The position numbers and the translations under genes were made by a program. DNA of 51,861 bases from Gymnopilus junonius. Its lineage: Eukaryota > Basidiomycota > Agaricomycetes > Agaricales > Galerinaceae. Within the stretch, counting starts at the first letter, position 1; every line of letters starts with the position of its first letter. Positions 33,430 through 44,739 of the stretch are shown piece by piece. The stretch spans positions 1 to 51,861 of the forward strand of contig JADNYJ010000245.1 of assembly GCA_015501075.1 (NCBI GenBank), in the 5' to 3' direction. The notes under the pieces were generated by a model. That model saw only the letters and a program-made list of their open reading frames with translations, did no database searches and was not told the DNA's origin.

Positions 33430-36400
33430 AGAAACTCTTGACTACTTCAGTCCTTCGACAACAAGCTTTAAAGTTAATATTTTAATGGAGGGACAAGAAT
33501 GACAATTTATCTTTCGAAAGGCACTCCACGACCCAGTGGAAATACAACCGAATCATAGAGGTGTAAGTTCCTACTAGTTTCTGAACCCGGATTTTTCTTC
33601 CTGATGCCAATCTTCTTATAAGGGCGGACCAAACTACCATGAGATTTCAAATGGACAATTCTTCTGCATCTGTAGATATAAAGAAAACCGAGCTAGAGAA
33701 TTCAAATCGAACATGGGGTTGACTGGTAAGCGTATCCTTTCCTGTGGGAAATCGTACCATTGTATATGCTCTTCCTCTTTTTCAATAACTAGAAATGGAC
33801 CTTTACTTCGTAAACGAACACACTGACCTACCAAAGGTCAGATTAAAATTTAACGTTGCTATTATTCCACTGGATGGGAGTTACTCAGAAGAAAGTACGT
33901 TTCTGTCGGGTTGATTGCTTTTTTTTTTTTCGAAATTCAACTAACAGCGTTCCACAGTTCTCAAGAGCATCTTGACAAAAGACAGCGAAAGACTGTTTTC
34001 TATGGTTCAAGATCTCCCTGATACCAGTTTTAACAAACGTGATTTCCTCGATGCGTGCGGAGCGCATTTTTTAGAATGTTTCAAGAAGAGTCAATCCAAA
34101 GAAAGCATACATAACAATATCCTGGCCAATTCTCTCAGTCTACTGCTCTTCCTTGCTGAGCCAAATGCTCTCCTTAATTTTAGGTACAAACCTGGTCGTC
34201 CATCCATTCATTTTCTGGAGGCTCCTATGCTATTTGCGTCAGGCGGGAGCATTTACCAGGAACCAAATTTGGACGACATAGGTCAAACCGACAAGCTTGA
34301 AAAGGCTCAGGCTGATATCGACTCTGGTATAGCATTTCGTCTAAACGCCCTTGCGAAATCTCTCGCAACGTGCTTTCAACATTTTGCTAAACTTGAAGAC
34401 GTGGCCAGAGCTTTGTCATTCCAACACAAAGTAGTTCAACTGACGCCTGTAGGTCATCCAAAAATGCCTGGCTACCTCTCTGACCTGGGTACTTCACTTC
34501 GGCGGCTATTCTCTCGGGCAAAAGACCTCACAGATATTTCTGAAGCAATATTATTCCAGAGGAAAGCAATTCAACTCACGCCTGACGACCACCCTTCAAG
34601 GCCAATCTACCTCTGTTCCCTGGGAACGACACTCCAGTCTCGATTTTTACATTCAGGCGAACTTGTAGATATAAACGAGGCAATATCCTTACATCAAAAA
34701 GCAGTCAACCTCGCTTCCAAGGATCACCCATATCTTTCTACGTGCCTTTCTGAGCTAGGATCATCACTCCTACACCGGTACTCTAATACTGAAGACATTT
34801 CGGATATTTCTGCTGCTATAACATCCGTACGGAAAGCAATTCAGCTAACCACCAAGGATCATTGGTTTATGCATGCTTACTTTTTCCAACTAGGTACTGC
34901 CCTTCAGCGTCGTTTTGCTCAAACTAGGCTCCTTGAAGATATTTCTGAGTCAATCTCAGTCCTCGAGGAAGCGATTCAGGCAACCCCGGAGGGTCACCCA
35001 TCTAAGGCAGGATACTTTTCCTCGCTTGCTACTTCCTATCGACTTCGATTCTCTCGCACGTCAGTATTTGTGGATATCTCTAAAGCAATATCGTCTCTAG
35101 AGGGAGCAGTCCGGCTTACTACTGAAGAGGACGACGAAAATCTTCCTACCCGTCTTTCTGACCTTGTAACATCTTTACTGCAACGTTTCTCAAGTTCTGG
35201 GGAGCTCGCAGATATCTCCGAAGCAGTAAACTTACAAAAGAAAGCGGTCCAACTCATTCCTGTAGGAGATAGCTACGGGACACCCATCTACATCACCAAT
35301 CTGGCCAACTCACTTCAAACTCGCTTCTCCCTCCCTGAAGAACATGCTTCTGATGAGGAGGGGATGTCATTTGAGCGTAAATTGCTTGAGCTCGCCGCCA
35401 GTGGTCATTCAGGCGTCGCCCAGTTCCTCTCTCTTCTTGCTCTCTCACTCTCACACCGCCTTGATCACACACAGGAGCTTGTTGAAGTGTTTACAGCAAG
35501 TTCCAAACAATACTTTGCCGCAGCTGAATCAACTTCTCAAAATCCTTCTGACCGATTCAATGCTATTTCTGCGATGTCTTTGATGGATCGGGTTGCATTC
35601 TCTCCTAGATATAATCCATCGCAGCTGCTGGGTGCACATCACGCAGCCATTCAACTCATTTCCCATGTAGCCGGCTTGGAAAAAACCTTTGATAAGCGTC
35701 GCAATAATCTACTTGATATCTCGACTGTATCTTCGTCGGCAGCCGCACATGCCTTTGCCTCCGGAGAATTAGAAATGGCTTTAGAATGGCTCGAACAGGG
35801 GCGCTGCATCGTGTGGAGTCAGCTAAACAATATTGTCGACATAAACCCTCTTGAAGCAATTCGCCGCTACGATTCCGATACCGCTGACGACATTATGAAA
35901 ATTTCTGCAGGGCTAGTAAATGCGGGTGGCCAAAAAAGTTCTTCCCTTCAAGAAGAGGTAGTTGCCCACCTACGACTTGTGCACAAGTGGGACCGGCTTT
36001 TAACAAAGGTTCGGAACGTTCCAGACTTCAAAGATTTTATGAAATCTACACCAACCTGGAGTTTACTGAGCAGTCTACCTATGGATGGTATAATTATCGT
36101 CATAAATGCACACCGTGACCGCTGCGATGCACTCGTACTTAGGTCCAGGTTCGAGCCCTTCCATATTCCTTTACCTCAAATTTCATATAACAAGGCCGAA
36201 AATCTCCGTAATGCATTAAAAGCTCATCTTCGTGGTTCTGGAGTCCGCATGCGAGAATCGAGGGCTGAAGTCGCTCGTGGAATGCGTTATGAAGGTACCT
36301 CAGTGAGCCGAATACTCTCTACACTATGGACGACCGTTGTCAAGCCCATATTGGACGGTCTGGGCTATACTGTAAGTACATTCTAGATCTTATATAATCA

Positions 36401-37252
36401 ATCTATACTCACTCCTCAATTTTGTCCCCACAGGAGCCTCCACCTAATTTGTTGCGTATCTGGTGGTGTGCAACTGGACCTCTTGCTTTTCTACCGATAC
36501 ATGCGGCTGGGATCTACGATGACGTGAAGCCGGGAATTGCATCAACTCTACCCGACTTTGCGGTATCCTCATATACGCCGACTGTTCGTACTCTTGTTGA
36601 TATCATGAAGGCGCCTCGTGAAGTTAGAGAAGGTAATTCAGGCGTCTTAATGATTAGTCAACCAGACACACCACATTTACCTCGCATCCCTGGGACAACT
36701 GAGGAGGTCCGTCGAGTAGAACAACAATTGAGGTCTCACAAAGTACGCGTTCTGTGCTTGGAAAGTGCAGCCGCTACAGTGGGCCTTGGCATCTCGAAAA
36801 TGAATGCTTACAGCTGTATTCATTTGGCTTGCCACGCACATCAAGATACAGAGAAACCCCTTAAAAGTGGGTTTGCCCTCTACGACGGACCATTGGAGCT
36901 GTCATCAATCATACGGGAACGGTTAGTAGGCGCTGATTTAGCTTTCTTATCAGCCTGTCAAACAAGTGCTGGGGACGAGAAACTCTCGGAAGAAGCAGTA
37001 CATCTCGCAGCCGGTATGCTAGCAGCCGGATATCGCAGTGCGGTGGCTACAATGTGGTCAATCAACGATATTTATGGTCCCAGAATTGCGGAGGATTTCT
37101 ATGTGAATCTGATCAATGATTCCGAAGAAGGGTTGGACAGTCGATATGCTGCTAGCGCCCTTCATGTTGCCACGCAGAATCTTCGAAAGTCACTTGGTAA
37201 TTCAGAATCGGCTTTACTTTCCTGGGTACCATATGTCCATTTCGGACTCTGA
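33430..37252 (+). CDS. C2-like / TPR / CHAT-domain protein (caspase-like protease family)
   Basis: Well-supported exons: 33793-33894, 33958-36371 and 36434-37252, with 33623-33717 and a segment before 33564 upstream. The 5' part reads FKVNILMEGQ, then WKYNRIIEV, VADQTTMRFQMDNSSASVDI and EMDLYFVNEHTDLPKVRLKF, resembling the C2-like head of agaricomycete CHAT proteins; a one-base frame change near 33498 leaves the true start unresolved. The 805-codon exon holds about seven TPR-like units of the type LSDLGTSLRRLF...DISEAI...KAIQLTPDDHP. The C-terminal CHAT domain has the expected dyad: His in CIHLACHAHQD and Cys in LAFLSACQTSAGDE, followed by EEAVHLAAGMLAAGYRSAVA and TMWSINDIYGP. CHAT domains are related to caspases and separase; bacterial TPR-CHAT proteins act as regulated proteases in defence. 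The function of the fungal members is unknown. Confidence 0.85.
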
Positions 37253-37726
37253 ACGACTTTCGTACATAGGCCTGTAAAATTGCGAGACAGAAATTTGGAA
37301 GGGAACGATTTGACTGTATAAGACCTGATCTAATCTAATCGCCAAGACTTCAAATTTCAGGTTCAGGGGTTACATCCTTGCTTCATGGCTGCAGTTTCAA
37401 AAATTCAAGGCTGAAGTTCAGTTGCTCTCAGTAATTTGCTTCGTAAGTTTCCTGGATATTACTAATTGTTCGTATCCCTTTCATGCAGTCGTTCATGAGC
37501 TATTGAAAAATATACGGGTCAAGCTTCACCCCGACGACCATGGAATCAGAGAGATCGGCGCTTTAGAGGACGGAAATTTGTAACTTTCCTGATTAGTAAT
37601 AAAAATTCAACGAAAAAGTTGCCGACGAAATGAGATGGTTTACCCTTTCTGTGCTGAATAAGCTATTTCGTTGGAGATTTGGCATGCTTGACATCGTTTC
37701 CTGTTTAGTAAGCGCTGTACACAACC
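37253..37726. other. Intergenic
   Basis: Spacer between the CHAT gene and GST copy 3. No gene is recognised. Confidence 0.4.
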
Positions 37727-37734
37727 TATATAAG
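37727..37734 (+). promoter_or_regulatory. TATA box of GST copy 3
   Basis: TATATAAG, 81 bases before the ATG at 37808. Confidence 0.6.
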
Positions 37735-37807
37735 TACCAGCGCACGTCGTTTGAAAATCAGCAATTTGGATCACCTTTCAAAGGCCTCAGCCTCAGACTT
37801 TATTATC

Positions 37808-38610
37808 ATGACGATCATCCTTTATGATCTTCCCTCATCGTTACCCAGCAATGCATTTTCTTTCAATACCTGGAAGGCGAGGTATGCATCAATCTAATTT
37901 TACCTTATTACGAAATCTTATAATACTCCAAGTTCACTCTCAACTACAAGGGACTTGCGTATAAGACCGAATGGGTCGAGCTCGTAGACATCGAACGTCA
38001 CTCGAAGAGGTTAGGCATCACACACACAGAACTCAAACCCGGCACCAACGATCCACTCTTCACCCTCCCTGCGATTTATGACCCATCCACCGGCGTATAC
38101 GTGGCAGAGTCCATGCGGATTGCGGAATACCTCGACAAGACCTATCCCGATACTCCGTCTCTGTTCCCCAACAACACCACCGCTCTCCAGGCAGGGGTCT
38201 GCGACGCTTTCAGGACGATAATCGACCCAATTTTGAGCTTCGGCATTCCTCAGACAGTCGTCAAGCTTAACCCTCGTAGCGCCGAATATTTCCAGAAGAC
38301 CAGGGAACAATGGCTAGGCGAGACCATCGAGGAGATCCAGCCCAAAGGGGAGGAGGTTGCTATAGTGTGGGGTAAGGTGCAGGATGCGTGGAACAAGACC
38401 GATGAGTGGTACGCTAGGAACGGGGGGAAAGGACCCTTCTTGTTGGGAGAGGAGCCTTGCTTTGCTGACCTCTTCATTGCCGGCTTTATCATTTGGGCCA
38501 GGACTATGTTTGGGGAGGACGATCAGAAGTGGAAGGATATTGCATCTTGGAATGGAGGTCGGTGGAAAGGGATCCTCGAAGCGCTGGGTAAATATACCAC
38601 CATCGTTTAA
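37808..38610 (+). CDS. Glutathione transferase, FuA/Ure2p-like (best-preserved copy)
   Basis: Exon 1 (37808-37881) encodes MTIILYDLPSSLPSNAFSF and NTWKA. Exon 2 (37933-38610) is an open frame of 226 codons beginning FTLNYKGLAYKTEWVELVDI and ending LEALGKYTTIV; about 250 residues in total, the normal GST length. The thioredoxin-like half includes LPAIYDPSTGVYVAESMRIA, where the VAES stretch corresponds to the glutathione-binding V/S-x-S element. The C-terminal helical half includes GGKGPFLLGEEPCFADLFIA. FuA enzymes of wood decayers bind glutathione and lignin- or wood-derived ligands. At the intron the canonical GT donor (37882) and AG acceptor (37932) are out of phase by one base, so the Arg expected after KA cannot form; a G lost at the acceptor would explain this. 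The gene may therefore be subtly damaged too. Confidence 0.8.
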
Positions 38611-38765
38611 ACTGTCTGGTACGGTCGAATGTCTATCTCTCTAGAATAGAAGCCATTAATTCCGAAAATCAATTTCACACCATTTTTTTGCATTGCCTGT
38701 TAACGTAAACGTCCATCAACTTCACTAATACGAGCTGACCTCGGTCCAAAGTAACTGAAGTCTCA

Positions 38766-40528
38766 TTATAATTCCAGAATGACGACCCTTCCAAAGCTCG
38801 AGACCAACGCAATCCTCCCACCAACCTCGTCATAGTCAATGCTCGTCCAACTGGTGTTCAATTCATTTCCAAATATTTTCCTTCCAACAACTACGCCATC
38901 CCTGCGACGACCACTCCTCGAACTCTCTGGACTAAGAGACCCAGGAAAGACTGTCACAACAATGCTTTCGTGTGTATCAGTGGGCGGTATCATATGCCAT
39001 GGTATGTCAGCCAAAAGGCCGCCGGGAAACCTATCCCGAGGTTGAATCCATACGGCGGTGCCAAATCTTCCCAAGATGATTTTTTTACATCTGAGCGAGC
39101 CGCGGAGGCAGGGTGTTTTGTTGGATAAGCGGGGCGGAAAAATATATGGAGGTGGGGTGACATCATAATTTTGCTCATGCCCTGGTCCTTCCTGAAGAGC
39201 TGCGGAGTTGCTGACCTCCGATGACGACATGAAATTGGGGTTAGGATCGAGAGCGTACAACTCCAGGTTATGGACATCAGAAGACCAGGGATCATCACTT
39301 TCTCCTCGAACAAGGATGGAAAGAGGCTGCCACGATGGTCGATCAACCGCCCCGGACTCCAGAGATTTATCAAGAAATGGGCAGATAGCAACGGATTGAC
39401 CATCAACCCAACCAAACGAATGGGATGCTATTGCTGGATATGGCGGCAGAGGTTCGGCGCCTGGAGTAGGATGCTTGAGCTCCGGGAATGGGAAAAGATG
39501 GATCGAGCGCGCTCTGGCTACAAGAACGCTTTGATGGGCGAACACAATTTGGTGACACTCGTTCGACTAAAAAAAGTCCCGATTCAGTCCGTCATGATAA
39601 GGAAGTTCGATTTTAACGGAACTACGGACCTGGAAAATGGAAGGGCCATCGGTGGAATGTTCAAGTATCGCGTAAGTGCCTTCTCTCCAATTCCAAATAG
39701 CGGTCTGAGACACGTCGTTGCTTAGTGCCAGCAAGTCTCCTGCAAGTGTAATAGGTTTCATATCTGTGTCGACAGAATACAACTCTTCCAAAGAATAACT
39801 GGCGTTTTCGGCGAATGATAACTTTAAAACCTTGACAGATTGCTCTCTAACAAACGATCAGTCAAGATGGGAAAATAAAGGCCAGGTCAAAAAAAAGACG
39901 TACTCGTTGAGATGCACAGAAAGAGCAAAGGTCGCCGGAGATTTCTCGTCTTCGTTGACTACATAACCCGTAAAAATCGCGCCCCTAGGACTCCATTCGC
40001 ACACCTTTCTAGAACCCTCTTCACCATCTGCCATTCCACCATCAGGCGCGCTTCCTCCCAAACTCCAAACTGTTAACGCGCTCCAGATTACTTTTGAGAT
40101 AGTCACCACTAGCTTGCCCTTCCTACCGGGCATGAATTTCACGTCTGAGACGAGTGTTCCTGATGTGCCCGATATGTATTTCACCCTTCTGGGCCCTGAA
40201 AAGCCAGTTATCCATCGCTTGGCGAGAGACCATGCATGAATCGTGGCAAATGTGAGCTCATCGGTGGGAATATTGTCTAGTGCTGACGTGCTTGTAGCTG
40301 GGAAGGGATAACCTAGCCCTTTGACATGAAAGTTGCAGGCGTTGGTCCAGACAATGCGGAGTGAGGCTAAGGTGTGAAGGGTTTTACAAGTCTGAAATAA
40401 AATTAGGATGGTATAGTGATGAGAATGCTGATTTCTTGGAGCAGAAGTTGACGACGTACCGCGGACAAGCACAGAATTTCAGGAGGTTCCAGGAATGATA
40501 CGGTATAGATCAGAACATCCTCACTCAT
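38766..40528 (-). CDS. F-box protein with beta-propeller-like C-terminal region
   Basis: Four minus-strand exons, 40528-40460, 40391-39904, 39846-39630 and 39566-38766, give 524 residues, all in phase. The N-terminus MSEDVLIYTVSFLEPPEILC and LSATCKTLHTLASLRIVWTN is a compact F-box. The rest has WD-like or propeller-like segments such as FATIHAWSLAKRWITGF, VIWSALTVWSLGG, LLALSNDVSQTAIWNWREG and EVGGRIALVSSFGRVVILEL, where short strands end in hydrophobic pairs; no canonical WD dipeptide series is evident. This arrangement is common for agaricomycete F-box proteins and suggests an SCF ubiquitin-ligase adaptor. The last exon also reads on the opposite strand as 39270-39725, which is only a shadow. 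Its 3' end converges on GST copy 3, about 155 bases away. Confidence 0.85.
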
Positions 40529-41130
40529 CGCAAGGAGATCAATGGTATGTTGTGCGCCCATTCAGGTCCTCGGGTCCGTCTCGTATTAGGCGAGATTAAG
40601 AAGAGATTCTGGTTGAATTGTCTTGCACATTATACGCAGGACTTCGGCACTATAATACGAACTTTTTGGGAGACATAAGCGATATTTCTCTAATATACAA
40701 AGCTCAGAAGAATAGCTCACCCAGATCCTTATTTCTTTCTTGATATTCGGCTGTGGTCAGCGATGACGTGGTTGACTGTCAAGCCGCAGGTGTGTCCGGG
40801 AACGGGTTACGGAACATTGTCAAAGGGATCAAACTATCACGTGAACATTTCATCTTATCTAATCAATAAGATCGCTCTGTCATGATTATAATCATGATCA
40901 GCACCTCCAGGGATGCCAGGACGTACTTAGTTTACACTACTTGGTTCCCCAACATCTGGAAATTTAATGACAAACTAAGAACGAGTCGAGGATGACCGTG
41001 ACAGGTCCATGGCGGGACCGAGCACTGACAACGAACGGCTGTTCCTTTAGATAGGATACCCATTACACACCGTAAGGCCGCACGCGGGTTTTCTCACCCC
41101 TCATATTTGCAAAATCGAGCTCCTACAAGA
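40529..41130. other. Intergenic
   Basis: Divergent spacer of 600 bp between the F-box gene (-) and the orphan ORF (+). No additional exon is seen. The palindromic word ATGATTATAATCAT occurs near 40880. Confidence 0.4.
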
Positions 41131-41742
41131 ATGCATCAAGGACACAACATCCCGTGGAACACTATCTCAACGAATTTCAAGCTGGTAAAAGACGATAAAC
41201 ATTTCACACCGCCGTTCACAGGAATCGTCAGTAAACGACATCCTGAAGCCGCAAACGAGGTGAAGTACTTCGTGAACAAGTTCGCACAGGCAATTAGGAT
41301 TTTCTCTGAAACCGAACGAAGGAAATATCCAGGAAACTTCGCTCCAATTCCATCTGGGAATTTATTCTCAGATGAGCTGATCGCCAAGTATCCGGAATAT
41401 CTCAATAGAAACAACCAGAAAATCGAATATTGGATAGAACGCGCAGCAAATAACGTTCATTTTCCTATGCACTACAACACTGGCAGTGGAGACTTGGCTG
41501 ACGTTGTCAAGGTGCTCCTGTGCGAAAATCAAATGGAAACCCTTCTAATGCTCGCTCAGCACCCATCTGTTCCCCTTGGCAATCTGCATAACCTTTCTTG
41601 GGGCCATCATTTCGGCTTTTCCAGAGTCAAAGAATCTGCCGCTCGCGCATACCTCTTCTTCAACTGCGCTGAAGCCATTGGAATCCTCGACATCGGAGAA
41701 TACGCGCGACTCCGGACTATCATTCCCTTCTTATCGAGATAG
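41131..41742 (+). CDS. Orphan protein (203 aa), function unknown
   Basis: A single open frame from MHQGHNIPWNTISTNFKLVK to RTIIPFLSR. The frame extends upstream without an ATG, so 41131 is the first Met. The composition is that of a globular protein: EAANEVKYFVNKFAQAIRIF is amphipathic, PAHH/HF-rich parts such as NNVHFPMHYNTGSGDLADVV and NLSWGHHFGFSRVKESAARA follow, and it ends in LFFNCAEAIGILDIGEYARL. No signal peptide or membrane segment is present. I do not recognise a domain. Codon use and the length of the frame argue for a real gene. It could be one exon of a longer gene. Confidence 0.55.
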   Translation: MHQGHNIPWNTISTNFKLVKDDKHFTPPFTGIVSKRHPEAANEVKYFVNKFAQAIRIFSETERRKYPGNFAPIPSGNLFSDELIAKYPEYLNRNNQKIEYWIERAANNVHFPMHYNTGSGDLADVVKVLLCENQMETLLMLAQHPSVPLGNLHNLSWGHHFGFSRVKESAARAYLFFNCAEAIGILDIGEYARLRTIIPFLSR

Positions 41743-42534
41743 GTGGTAGCATGGATTACCCAGCTCAGCAAATCCCTCATTTGAAATTTCTCCGATCCTG
41801 TGGTGCACTTCCTGAGGGTGGGAGGTGGAGTTACGGGGGAAAGGAAGAGGAAAAAAGACCTTCGTGCATACTGATTACAAGCGCCTACAGGAATATCTTA
41901 AGATTGTTTCTCTCATGTATCGGTAGATATGTTGGGCGAGAGTGCGGTCTGGATCCCGAATGGGAAGGGAATTAGCAGGCCAAAAACCTCTTTGTCAACA
42001 TACCGAATGGGAGTACGTAGATGGAGAAGCGAAGCTTATATATGTATAAATTTAACTGGAAAAGCTACTGAATCTACACGTTTGATTTCTACATTTACAT
42101 AATACAGGATTTGACGATACATGCTACTAGCAGTATATTTCTTTAGCTCTAAAATTGGCAGGGCATTCAAACCAGAGTACAATACAGAGACAGGTGTCCA
42201 ACAACCCTTGCTCCTGGTGTTCTTGCCAGAAGCAATGACCAGTGCCAATCAACAACCCACTTTTGGTAGAGTAGAATAAAAATATGAATAATACAAACAA
42301 AAGAGCGACTTTTGGTGCCGGAAGACGACTTTTTCTCCTAAACAGGACTTTTATACACTGGACCTCTTCATAATGAAGCTCCTGTGTGCGGTGTACCTGC
42401 ACCTGCTCGCATACTCGTCAGTTGACATGCAAGACAAAAGAATGGAGAGTGGGCGTACTCCTGATAAACGCGCAGACTTATTGCGTTTGACTCTCGGATC
42501 TGAGGAAAAGTCTTCTTCGAATTTACCTCGGTAG
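41743..42534. other. Intergenic, convergent 3' flanks
   Basis: AT-rich from 42030 to 42330. Short frames on both strands are unsupported. The last 190 bases lie past the stop of DUF6534 gene B; an ORF there (42351-42548) is its 3' continuation in another frame. Confidence 0.4.
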
Positions 42535-44463
42535 TCAGTCGGCGACATCGGGGGAAAGCGGAATATCCTGAAGATTATTGGTCGAGGTCATTATCTGACG
42601 AAAGGATCACTAAAGCTCCCTTACCTTATCATCTGCCATGCCAACATGGTTGGAGCTTACTTGTGTTCCATTAGCGCGTAGGTTCATGATTCTGCTGATG
42701 CTGCTAAATGCCGAGGACTCGTCGTCGCGGACAGACTTCCTTGCATTCAACCTAGCAGTATATCATTAAATGCAGTGGAATAATGATGAAGATATTTGAA
42801 CATACATTGCCAGATAGCTGTTGATATACACTGAGACGAAGTAGTCTTAATTGAATTGATGGAAGCTGAAGTAAAGGCAAACTTACATTTAGTCAGGAGG
42901 AATTCGATTCCGAGAAAAATGAGAGTTGTCGGCATAACAGCGAACTAGGAAAGAACAGTGTATAAGGCGTTGATGATTGACCAGAGGGCAAATGGACTTG
43001 CAGTGATCAGCGCAGATAAAGAACAAGCACTTGATCAAACAGTTAACAAATTTTCAAGGAACAGGATGCTTTGAGTCGGGGCTCACCTTGTCAGGAATCC
43101 AGAAACCAAGACATATTGCATGATTTTAATGATTCGATACGTCGTTCTGATGGACGAGACTTAAAATAATGAAAACTCCAATCGCGGAATGGAAACGAAC
43201 CCGGAGAAGGAAGAGCGACTCCTGCCAAGGTAAAAGCAAATGGCAATTGCGATCACGATGTCGATGGCGGTCGCAGATGCGAATGAAGCATAGATCACCC
43301 ACTACACGCCAATGAGTGGGTATTCAAAGGCATTTGCTGGTTCACTCACCGCCACTTCGGTTAGCTCTAGGAAGGTTTTGATGTTGTACACCTTGACAGC
43401 AAGCACTGCCGTTCGATCAGGACTTATACCATGCTGTCTAAAACAATCTAGAAATCTCACAAATGCCGATAACTAGAAAGAACACTCAATGATTAGGATC
43501 ACAGGCTGTGAAGGATTTTGAGCTTGGGCTTACCATAACCAGACACGACAATTGCTACCTACGTCCATTAGAAACCGGGTCATCTTCAATCCTACTTGGT
43601 CGGACGGAAATAAACGGCTTACAACCAAGACGGGCCAAATGCGGTGAAAGTGTCTGCCAACTGGGGGTCACAAGAAGAGCTCAGAACATAAGGTGATGGA
43701 AAAGAAGGTCAGGACCCATACGTTTCCACACTCTCAGGGCGTACAGACTGAAAGCATGTGTCAGCGTAGTTGTCAGGGTCGAAATGAAGTGCGACTACCT
43801 TTGCACAAACAACACGATGACGACCTGCCAAAAAAAGGAGCAAACGGAAAGTCAGAATGCTATTCCATGTGATACCAAAGTGTTGCTTTACATTCACGGC
43901 GATTTGTAGCTGTCAGAGTAAAACCCTTTCAGAAAAGCGCGTGACGGTCGTAATCAGCTGTAAAAACTGACCTTGAAGCTCCTGTAACGGGGTACGAGTT
44001 CGATATCAACGCCAGGGTAACTGGGGTGAATGGATAGCGACGTACCAGACGATGACTCCTAGGGCCAGAGGATTTCCGAAGGATGTGATGACATAATGGT
44101 ACACGGCGTGGATCGTGAGGGCAAGATGTAATGTGTCCAATACTCTGTCAAAAGAAAGCTTTCAACAAAATGTGAGGATTTCAGGCGCAAGTCGTACAGC
44201 AGTATTCCAACCTTCGAATGGAAGTAATGAATGCACGGATATGAGCAGTCAGAAATAGGTTCTTACAGACACTCTTTGAAACATCCAATCATTGGAATAG
44301 TTCAGATAGTACATGTACGTCTGCACCAGAGTGACCCCAAACAGTCTAATCGAAAAAACGTTAACGCGCGCCCATAGCAGTCAGAGTAAGGATGAACGTA
44401 CATTGACGCCGCAGCAGACCCTAAGTAAGCAGCACCGATCGTGTTATCGAGCGTCATCTGCAT
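42535..44463 (-). CDS. DUF6534-type multi-pass membrane protein B
   Basis: A second gene of the family seen at 26458-28322, again with many small exons on the minus strand. It starts MQMTLDNTIGAAYLGSAAAS at 44463; the first intron (GTACGT to GATTAG) leads to ILFGVTLVQTYMYYLNYSND and WMFQRVS. Near the 3' end are VMPTTLIFLGIEFLLTK, then VYINSYLAMLNARKSVRDDE and SSAFSSISRIMNLRANGTQV, closing with DIPLSPDVAD before a TGA at 42537-42535. The C-terminal block (TxIFL ... NSYLAMLNARKS) aligns with gene A. The middle exons were not all delimited. A membrane location with about seven helices is expected from the family; the function is unknown. The two copies lie 14 kb apart on the same strand. Confidence 0.7.
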
Positions 44464-44739
44464 TTTGAGGTCCTGCAATGATGAGTGGTGGCAAAGAAGA
44501 GGGGAAAGGGATGCCCGGACAAGGGCGGGGAAGGTCAAGCGTGGTCGAAACCAAACTTCACGGGTGGACGACAATTATAAGCTCCCTGTGACATCTTCTC
44601 AACGCAACAAGATTTGCCCACACGCAGTTACACTGAGACAGGGCCGATTCATGGGGTGGTGGTAAGGTGGAGTATCATGAAAAAAATGCCGATCTTGGAA
44701 CATACTTGTGAGGGGTAAATAAAATTTTTGGAGCTCTAT

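Noticed and set aside
39270..39725. Plus-strand open frame of 151 codons
   Set aside because: Antisense to the last two exons of the F-box gene at 38766-40528.
44302..44574. Start of DUF6534 gene B at 44574
   Set aside because: That frame begins with TTG; the first ATG with family-like sequence is at 44463.
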